Positions 58,574-64,000 of a stretch of 64,000 bases of DNA are shown one piece after another. The translations under genes and the position numbers were made by a program. The DNA comes from Gemmatirosa kalamazoonensis (GTDB lineage: Bacteria > Gemmatimonadota > Gemmatimonadetes > Gemmatimonadales > Gemmatimonadaceae): NCBI RefSeq assembly GCF_000522985.1, contig NZ_CP007129.1, forward strand, positions 124,001 through 188,000. Reading direction: 5' to 3'. Positions within the stretch are counted from its first letter, which is position 1, and the number at the start of each line of letters is the position of its first letter. A model generated the notes under the pieces. That model was given only the letters and a program-made list of their open reading frames with translations. It did no database searches and had not been told where the DNA came from.

Positions 58574-59326
58574 TCAGTGTGTGAGTCCGTAGATGATGTA
58601 GTCGATCGCGATCTTGTACGCATCGTTCGTCACGTTCACCGGGAACCAGCCCTGCCCGGACCACTCCATGAAGTCGCCGACGTCGGTGTTGTAGTCGATC
58701 ACCACCATGAGGCGCTTCGACGGGTCGTTGTCCTCGTAGATGCCGTAGAACTCGCCCCGCAGCTCGGTCGCCTGCGGGTGGTGCAGCGTGAGCGAGTCGA
58801 TGTGGAAGAACGCGTTGTAGATCGGGTGCGACGGGTCGAGGCGCACGAACCGCGCGTCGGGGAGCACGAGGCGGATCTGGCGCTCGAACTGGACCCACTC
58901 GTCGCGCATGAAGTCGTCGACCCACAGGAAGCCGCCCTTCGCGAGATAGTTGCGCAGCCCCTCCGCCTCCTTCGGGTTCAGGTACCACCCGCCCGGCTCC
59001 GACAGGTACGCGATCGGGAACTTCAGCAGCTCCGGATCGTCGAACGTGTGGATGTTGCTCTCCTCGGTGTGCGGCCGCAGCGTCGTCAGCTCGTCGGTGA
59101 GCTTCATGAAGTTGCGCTCCATCGCCGGGTAGTCGAACTCCCACCCGCTGCGCCAGCGCACGATGTACTTCACGCGCACGAACGTGAAGCGCCCGTCGTA
59201 CGCCACGTTCGGATCGAAGCGCATGTAGCGCTGCGCGCCGAGGGGGCGGACACGGAGCACGCCCACGAGGGCAGCGACGACGATCGTGACGGCGGCCGCG
59301 AGCAGGGCGATGCGGCGGGAGCGCAT
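58574..59326 (-). CDS. DUF4159 domain exported protein
   Basis: A 250-residue protein with an N-terminal signal anchor (IALLAAAVTIVVAALVGVL). The domain shows family segments: FTFVRVKYIVRWRSGWEFDYPAMERNF, ELLKFPIAYLSEPGGWYL, LRNYLAKGGFLWVDDFM, and RLMVVIDYNTDVGDFMEWSG. DUF4159 proteins have a glutamine-amidotransferase-like fold and often accompany gas-vesicle-like, MoxR/BatA or secreted complexes; the role is unknown. ATG at 59326 is taken because it directly precedes the signal anchor. It is followed by the plug-only protein. Confidence 0.82.
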   Translation of the reverse strand: MRSRRIALLAAAVTIVVAALVGVLRVRPLGAQRYMRFDPNVAYDGRFTFVRVKYIVRWRSGWEFDYPAMERNFMKLTDELTTLRPHTEESNIHTFDDPELLKFPIAYLSEPGGWYLNPKEAEGLRNYLAKGGFLWVDDFMRDEWVQFERQIRLVLPDARFVRLDPSHPIYNAFFHIDSLTLHHPQATELRGEFYGIYEDNDPSKRLMVVIDYNTDVGDFMEWSGQGWFPVNVTNDAYKIAIDYIIYGLTH

Positions 59327-59378
59327 GGCTCGATGATACGCCGGGGACCGCGGGCCGGCAGGGGGGGCGCGCGCTCGG

Positions 59379-59516
59379 GACTCCACGTACGAGTTTCTAT
59401 AGGACTGAAGCAGGACTGAAGGAGGACTGAAGAAGGACCAACAACACTTTGTTGGTGTTTCCTCCTTCAGTCCTCCTTCAGTCCTGCTTCAGTCCCACGC
59501 ACACACGTACGTGGAG
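59379..59516. repeat. Hairpin element with CTCCACGTACG terminal inverted repeats
   Basis: Outer ends are GACTCCACGTACG (59379-59391) and its inverse (to 59516). Inside, three copies of GGACTGAAG(N)A on the left arm (59402-59438) face their inverse on the right arm (59461-59494). A small CAACA...TGTTG loop lies at the centre. The same ends and unit occur in the short copy at 43271-43336, suggesting a mobile or duplicating element. Confidence 0.82.
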
Positions 59517-59532
59517 CCCCGCCGGGCGCACC

Positions 59533-60798
59533 TCAGGCCGCCGCCACCTCGGCCCCACCGACGCGCGGGTCGTCGAGCGGGACGCGGTGCGGGTGCGGCA
59601 GCCGTTGCTCGGCGGGGCGCACGACGAGCGCGTAGATCGATGCCGCGCCGACGGCGCAGACGACCATCGTCGCGGTCATGGCGCGCGCCGAGTGGCCGTC
59701 GAACAGCGCGGCGGCGATCGCGCTCGCGCCGGCGCCGACGAGCATCTGCAGGCCGGTGAGCACCGCGCTCGCCACGCCGGCGATGTCGGGCATCGGCTCC
59801 AGCGCGCCCTGCGCGGCGTTCGGGCGCACGACGCCCTGGCCGATGTGGCTCACGACGATGAGCGGCACGAGCAGCCACGCGCGCAGCAGCCCGGTCGCCG
59901 CGAGCGCCAGCGCCACGATCGCCGTCGCGACGATGGCCACGAGGCCGGCGGAGATCAGCCGCGCGTGCGGCACGCCGCGGCGGCTCAGGCGCGCGTTCGT
60001 GAGCGAGCCGGCCATGAGGCCGAGCGCCGTCGTGGCGAACAGCACGCCGTACGTGCGCTGCGAGACGCCCATCAGCCCGATGAGCACGAGCGACGAGCCG
60101 GAGACGTACGCGAACAGGCAGCCGAAGTTGAGCGCGACGACCGACGCATAGCCCATCGTGACCGGGTGGCGCAGCACGCGCGCGTACGAGCGGAGCGTGC
60201 GGCCTAACGACTGCGCGCCGCGCGCGGGGGGCGCGGACTCGTCGAGCCCGAACGCCGCGGCACACAGCAGCGCGACGCCGGCGCCGGCGAGCACGCCGTA
60301 GATCGCGCGCCAGCCGCCGAGCGCGGCGACCCACACGCCGGCCGTCGGCGCGATGATCGGCGCGATGCCGGCGGCGAGGTTCACGTACGACTGCTTCGCG
60401 CGCGCCTCGGCCCCGGTGAAGTGATCGCGCACGGTGGCCAGCACGAGCACCTGGGCGGTGCCGGCGCCGGCGCCCATGACGAAGCGCCACAGCAGCAGCA
60501 GGTCGAGCGAGCGGGCGAACGCGCCGAGCGCACCGAACAGCGCGAACACCGCGCACGCCGCGAGCAGCACCGGCCGCCGCCCGCGCCGGTCGGAGATCGG
60601 CCCGAAGACGAGCGGCCCGAACGCGAACCCGGCCATGAACACGCTCATTGTCAGCGCCGCCGTCGCCGGCGTGACGTGCAGCGACGCCGCGGTCTGCGCG
60701 AGCACCGGCAGCCCCATGTCGGTGGCGAACGACGCCAGGGTGACGAGGGCGCCGAGCAGGAGCGTGAAGGCCGCGGAATGGGGGTTCAGACGTCGCAT
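59533..60798 (-). CDS. MFS multidrug exporter, Bcr/CflA-like
   Basis: A 421-residue 12-helix transporter of the major facilitator superfamily, drug:H+ antiporter type. Motif A is FGPISDRRGRRPVLL between helices 2 and 3, and motif C-like glycines occur in helix 5 (NLAAGIAPIIAPTAGVWVA). The order and size fit Bcr/CflA. It is divergent from a LysR regulator, 245 bp away across a hairpin repeat, and that regulator probably controls it. Export of drugs or small metabolites is inferred. Confidence 0.87.
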   Translation of the reverse strand: MRRLNPHSAAFTLLLGALVTLASFATDMGLPVLAQTAASLHVTPATAALTMSVFMAGFAFGPLVFGPISDRRGRRPVLLAACAVFALFGALGAFARSLDLLLLWRFVMGAGAGTAQVLVLATVRDHFTGAEARAKQSYVNLAAGIAPIIAPTAGVWVAALGGWRAIYGVLAGAGVALLCAAAFGLDESAPPARGAQSLGRTLRSYARVLRHPVTMGYASVVALNFGCLFAYVSGSSLVLIGLMGVSQRTYGVLFATTALGLMAGSLTNARLSRRGVPHARLISAGLVAIVATAIVALALAATGLLRAWLLVPLIVVSHIGQGVVRPNAAQGALEPMPDIAGVASAVLTGLQMLVGAGASAIAAALFDGHSARAMTATMVVCAVGAASIYALVVRPAEQRLPHPHRVPLDDPRVGGAEVAAA

Positions 60799-60916
60799 TC
60801 CGGAGGTTACCGGGTTCCGGGAATCGAGTCCAAGACTTTATGGCGACGCTGTGATATCTGTTGCTTATCATTCCCACCGCAGGGGGCCGCAGAGAACGGC
60901 AACTTCAACTGCTTTT

Positions 60917-60999
60917 TACCACAGAGGACACAGAGGACGCAGAGGAGAACCCTTTCAAGAAGTTGGTGTCCTCTTGTCCTCCGTGTCCTCTGTGGTTCG
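60917..60999. repeat. Intergenic hairpin repeat (CACAGAGGACA unit)
   Basis: Inverted repeat in the divergent MFS-LysR spacer. Arms are 60917-60950 and 60966-60999, with three copies each of an 11-nt unit, ACAGAGGACAC and variants. It stands 45 bp upstream of the lysR start. The unit recurs as the inner layer at 63.6 kb. Confidence 0.8.
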
Positions 61000-61043
61000 A
61001 TCCAAACAGGCAGTCCTCTGCCGGCTCGAACGCATCGCCAAGG

Positions 61044-61928
61044 ATGGAGCTCCGCCACCTCCGCTACTTCGTGGCCGTCGCCGAGGAGCTGCACTTCGGG
61101 CGCGCGGCGCAGCGGCTCCGGGTCGCCCAGCCGGCGCTGAGCCAGCAGATCAAGCAGCTCGAGGCCGAGCTCGGCGTCACGCTGCTCGCCCGCACGCGGC
61201 GGCGCGTGGCGCTCACCGAGCCGGGGCGGCTCTTCCTCCCCGAGGCGCGGCGCACGCTGGCGCACGCCGCCGCGGCGGCCGAGGTGGCCCGGCGCGCGGC
61301 GGTCGGCGAGGCCGGGCGGCTCCGCATCGGCTACGTGGACTCCGCGCTCTGGGGATTGCTGCCTGCGGTGCTCGGCGCGTACCGCGAGGCGCACCCGGCG
61401 GTGAAGCTGACGATGCTCGAGCGGCTGCCGGCGCAGCAGATCGTGGGGCTGCGCGCGGGCGACCTCGACGTCGGCGTGGGACCGCCGCCGCCGCCGGTGC
61501 GCGAGCTCGCGACCGAGCCGATGACGGAGGAGCGCATCGTGCTCGCGCTCCCCGCCGCCCACCCGCTCGCCGCGCGCGACGCGATCGACCTCGTGGACCT
61601 CGCCGACGAGCCGTGGGTGCTCGTGTCGGCGCGCACGCCGAGCCGGCTGCGCGACGCCGCCGTGGCGGCGTGCGTCGCGGCGGGGTTCACGCCGCGCGTC
61701 GCCCAGGAGGCGCGGCAGCTCGACGCGCTCGTCGCGCTCGTGAGCGCGGGCCTCGGCGTGACGTTCGTGCCGAGCACCGCCGAGCGGATGCCGCGCGCCG
61801 GCGTCGCGTTCCGGCCGCTGCGCGGCGTCGACATCCCGTTCCGACTCGTGGCCGCGTGGCGCCGCGGCGACATGCCGCCCACGGTGCGATCGTTCCTCGA
61901 CGTCATGCGCACGGTCGTCGGGCGGTAA
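61044..61928 (+). CDS. LysR-family transcriptional regulator
   Basis: A 294-residue LTTR. The N-terminal winged helix is classical ([25 protein letters not shown] and [20 protein letters not shown]); the substrate-binding domain starts near 93 ([20 protein letters not shown]) and includes DLDVGVGPP. It resembles the BenM/CatM-like subgroup that controls transporters and aromatic pathways. It is divergent from the MFS exporter, its probable target. The downstream LigD-PE gene follows after 26 bp. Confidence 0.9.
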   Translation: MELRHLRYFVAVAEELHFGRAAQRLRVAQPALSQQIKQLEAELGVTLLARTRRRVALTEPGRLFLPEARRTLAHAAAAAEVARRAAVGEAGRLRIGYVDSALWGLLPAVLGAYREAHPAVKLTMLERLPAQQIVGLRAGDLDVGVGPPPPPVRELATEPMTEERIVLALPAAHPLAARDAIDLVDLADEPWVLVSARTPSRLRDAAVAACVAAGFTPRVAQEARQLDALVALVSAGLGVTFVPSTAERMPRAGVAFRPLRGVDIPFRLVAAWRRGDMPPTVRSFLDVMRTVVGR

Positions 61929-61954
61929 CGCTCTCTCCTCGACAGGTGACACGG

Positions 61955-62449
61955 ATGCCCCTCGTCTTCGTCGTCCAGAAGCACGACGCCAGCTCCCTCC
62001 ACTTCGACTTCCGCCTCGAGATGGGCGGCGTGATGAAGAGCTGGGCGGTGCCGAAGGGACCGAGCCTCGATCCGTCGGTGAAGCGGCTCGCGATGGAGGT
62101 CGAGGATCATCCCATGAGCTGGAACGCGTTCGAGGGGACGATCCCGGCGCGCCAGTACGGCGGCGGCACGGTGATGCTGTGGGACCTCGGCACCTACACG
62201 GGCGCGAACGGCGCGGACGAGCGTGCGCTGCTGCACGCTCACGCCGAGGGGCGCGTGGACTTCGTGCTCGACGGCACGCGGCTGCGCGGCGAGTGGACGC
62301 TCGTGCGCATGCGCCGACCCGGAAAGCCGCAGTGGCTGCTCATGAAGCGCGCCGACGAGCACGCGACGCCGGACGTCGACGTGGTGGCGGAGCACATGAC
62401 GTCGGTCGCGACGGGACGCACGATGGAGGAGATCGCGGCGGATCGGTGA
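61955..62449 (+). CDS. Stand-alone LigD 3'-phosphoesterase (PE) domain
   Basis: A 164-residue protein made only of the DNA ligase D phosphoesterase domain, which trims 3'-phosphate or ribonucleotide ends in bacterial end-joining. Conserved positions are seen in VVQKHDASSLHFDFRLEMGG (H10, H16, D18, R20), SWAVPKGPSLDP, DHPMSWNAFEGTIP (H52) and QYGGGTVMLWD. The Tyr found four residues after the second conserved His in characterised enzymes (HPxxY) is Trp here (W56). No Ku, ligase or polymerase gene is nearby. It starts 26 bp after the LysR gene and may be co-transcribed by chance. Confidence 0.85.
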   Translation: MPLVFVVQKHDASSLHFDFRLEMGGVMKSWAVPKGPSLDPSVKRLAMEVEDHPMSWNAFEGTIPARQYGGGTVMLWDLGTYTGANGADERALLHAHAEGRVDFVLDGTRLRGEWTLVRMRRPGKPQWLLMKRADEHATPDVDVVAEHMTSVATGRTMEEIAADR

Positions 62450-62536
62450 CGCGCCCCGCGGACACGACTCGTCCCGCCGTGGCGCGACGCGCACCGCGCG
62501 GGATGCGCTCCGCCGCGCCGTCGCGCATCGTGGCGC

Positions 62537-63508
62537 ATGCGTTCACTCCCGTTCGTTCTCGCCGCCGCGCTGCTCCTCCCGCCTAACGGCGACCCGACGC
62601 CGCCGGGACGCCTCGTCGACATCGGCGGCCAGCGCATCCACCTGTACTGCACCGGCCGCGGCGCGCCGACGGTGATCCTCGAGTCGGGGCTCGGCGACGC
62701 GTCGCCGATCTGGTCGCTCGTGCAGCCGTCCGTCGCGGCGACGACGCGCGTGTGCAGCTACGATCGCGGCGGCTACGCGTGGAGCGATCCGGGCGCGCGT
62801 CCGCGGTCGTTCGCGCAGCTCGCGCTGGAGCTGCACACCGCGCTCGTGCGCTCGGGCGAGCGGGGTCCGTTCGTGCTCGTGGGGCAGAGCTACGGCGGGC
62901 TCGTGGTGCGCGGGTTCGCGGCGCGCTACCGCCGCGAGGTCGCCGGCATGGTGCTCGTCGACGCGGTGCACGAGGACGAGCACATCGTCTACGGCGGCGC
63001 GCCGCACCGCATCCGCGACGGCGCGCGCGGCCGCGTCGCGCCCCCGCCGCGCATCGCGCTCGACACCGCGACGCTGCACGCGAAGCCGGCGGCGACCATT
63101 CCTGCCGACGTGCCGCTCGAGCCGCCGCTCGACCGCCTGCCGGCATCGGCGCAGCGCGTGCTGCGGTGGGCGCTCGCTCGGCCGGCGCTGCAGGCGACGT
63201 GGGCCGCGGAGACCGACTGGTCGCCCGAGGAGCTCGCGCGGTTCCACGCCGAGCGCCTAACGGATCGCGCGACGCTCGGCGGCGTGCCCCTCGTCGTGCT
63301 CGCGCGCACGCACGGCGGCTACGAGAGCGGCATGGCCATCTCCGCCGACAGCCTGGAACGCGAGCGCCTCGCGCTGCAGCGCGACCTCGCCGCGCTGTCG
63401 CGGCGCGGCCGGCTCGTCGTGGCGCCGAACGCGGGGCACAACATCCACGTCGAGGACCCCGGGCTGGTCGTGCGCGCGATCGCGGAGGTCGTGACGCGGG
63501 CGCGATGA
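62537..63508 (+). CDS. Exported alpha/beta-hydrolase
   Basis: A 323-residue alpha/beta-hydrolase with a short signal peptide (PFVLAAALLLP). The oxyanion region is VILESGLGDASPIW, the nucleophile elbow is LVGQSYGGLVVRGFA (Ser in GQSYG), a likely Asp lies in the loop before VVLARTHG, and the catalytic His is in APNAGHNIHVEDPG. The substrate is unknown, as in most of this superfamily. GCCTAACG sites begin at 62581 (Pro-Asn) and 63255 (Leu-Thr). Confidence 0.85.
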   Translation: MRSLPFVLAAALLLPPNGDPTPPGRLVDIGGQRIHLYCTGRGAPTVILESGLGDASPIWSLVQPSVAATTRVCSYDRGGYAWSDPGARPRSFAQLALELHTALVRSGERGPFVLVGQSYGGLVVRGFAARYRREVAGMVLVDAVHEDEHIVYGGAPHRIRDGARGRVAPPPRIALDTATLHAKPAATIPADVPLEPPLDRLPASAQRVLRWALARPALQATWAAETDWSPEELARFHAERLTDRATLGGVPLVVLARTHGGYESGMAISADSLERERLALQRDLAALSRRGRLVVAPNAGHNIHVEDPGLVVRAIAEVVTRAR

Positions 63509-63552
63509 CGTGCGTGGCACGCGGCGGCGCGGAGGACTGAAGTGGCTGTGCA

Positions 63553-63733
63553 TTTGAACCGCAGAGGGCCGCAGAGGGCCGCAGAGAACGGCAACTGCTT
63601 CAACTGCTTTTTCACCACAGAGGACACGGAGGACACGGAGGAAACCAAACAAGAAGTGGCTCTCCTCCGTGTCCTCCGTGTCCTCTGTGGTTCAATTCAA
63701 GAGGCCAGTCCTCTGCGGCCCTCTGCGGTCCAA
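63553..63733. repeat. Nested two-layer hairpin repeat
   Basis: The outer arms use CCGCAGAGGG (63553-63587 and 63709-63733). The inner arms use GAGGACACG (63613-63642 and 63663-63693). It fills the 249-bp gap between convergent genes. Both units recur elsewhere in the window (21.3, 35.8 and 60.9 kb). Confidence 0.82.
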
Positions 63734-63757
63734 GTGTCGTCGCCGTGCCCGTTGCGC

Positions 63758-64000
63758 CTAACGCCCCGCCGGCGCGATCGGCACCTCGTAGCCGCCGTCG
63801 TCCCACAGCATGCGGAGCCGCCCGCCGTCGACGAGCACGCGGAAGCGCTCCTCGCGCGGCGCGACGTTCGTCACGCGCGCGACGGGGATGCGCACGAGGT
63901 CCTGCGACGCGTCGTACATCGTGCCCCACTGGCCGGTCTGCCGGTTCACGATGAGATACGATTGCGCGGCGCTCGGCAGGAGCCACAGCGAGTAGGTGCC
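63758..64000 (-). CDS. DUF2911-like protein, C-terminal part (cut by window edge)
   Basis: The last 80 codons of a gene that continues beyond the window. It reads GTYSLWLLPSAAQSYLIVNR, then TGQWGTMYDASQDLVRIPV, and ends YEVPIAPAGR. This matches the C-terminus of DUF2911 proteins, exported beta-rich proteins of unknown function that are common in Bacteroidota and Gemmatimonadota. The TAG stop overlaps a GCCTAACG site (63756-63763). Confidence 0.8.
   Translation of the reverse strand, partial: GTYSLWLLPSAAQSYLIVNRQTGQWGTMYDASQDLVRIPVARVTNVAPREERFRVLVDGGRLRMLWDDGGYEVPIAPAGR

Overview
This is a 64 kb stretch of a very GC-rich (roughly 70% or more, judged by eye) bacterial chromosome. The gene content fits Gemmatimonadota of the Gemmatirosa/Gemmatimonas type: four PadR + long FtsX-like 'ADOP' permease modules, a sortilin/BNR-repeat exoprotein, a SusC/SusD pair, a PEP-CTERM protein, LssY-C and DUF4159 proteins, and many secreted enzymes. 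This taxonomic call is inference from gene families; there is no rRNA in the window. I saw no tRNA, CRISPR array, transposase, phage gene or replication origin.

Layout. 0.1-2.5 kb: an enolase-superfamily dehydratase and small hypotheticals. 2.6-7.5 kb: a double-PAS histidine kinase, a CopC-CopD fusion with a YcnI-like partner, an SDR and an encapsulated-ferritin-like protein. 7.5-13.2 kb: an LssY_C protein interrupted by an in-frame TAG, a 1111-residue BNR-repeat exoprotein and a DUF3592 membrane protein. 13.4-24.6 kb: three PadR/ADOP modules around a PEP-CTERM protein and a TonB-like protein. 24.7-32 kb: GH95 alpha-L-fucosidase-like enzyme, amidohydrolase, frameshifted SixA-like phosphatase, GH2 enzyme. 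32.2-37.5 kb: redox genes (DUF6510, ferredoxin-reductase-like flavoprotein, sulfite-oxidase-like molybdoprotein, divergent cNMP/glutaredoxin/TrxR fusion, UBP zinc finger) and a secreted HExxH protein. 37.5-42.5 kb: fourth ADOP module and a frameshifted ABC exporter. 42.6-49.9 kb: histidine phosphatase, MBL-fold hydrolase, an M91-like metalloprotease with two active-site-dead paralogues, acyl-CoA-synthetase-like ligase, threonine dehydratase. 49-53 kb: a CHAT-TPR lipoprotein (frameshifted) with an unknown partner. 53.3-58 kb: SusC/SusD. 58-64 kb: plug-only protein, DUF4159, MFS exporter with LysR, stand-alone LigD phosphoesterase domain, alpha/beta hydrolase, and a DUF2911 gene cut by the window edge.

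Three genome-scale patterns stand out. (1) The heptamer GTTAGGC occurs 47 times on either strand (42 as CGTTAGGC), in all reading frames, inside stop codons and in spacers, which points to selection on the DNA itself. (2) The three longest CG-dinucleotide tracts I found (14-16 nt) each lie at a frameshift that removal of one CG unit would repair. (3) Many gene boundaries carry large imperfect hairpins whose arms are short tandem repeats, with different repeat units at different loci. The M91-like protease with two pseudo-proteases, and the CHAT lipoprotein with its partner, are the most interesting gene-level systems.
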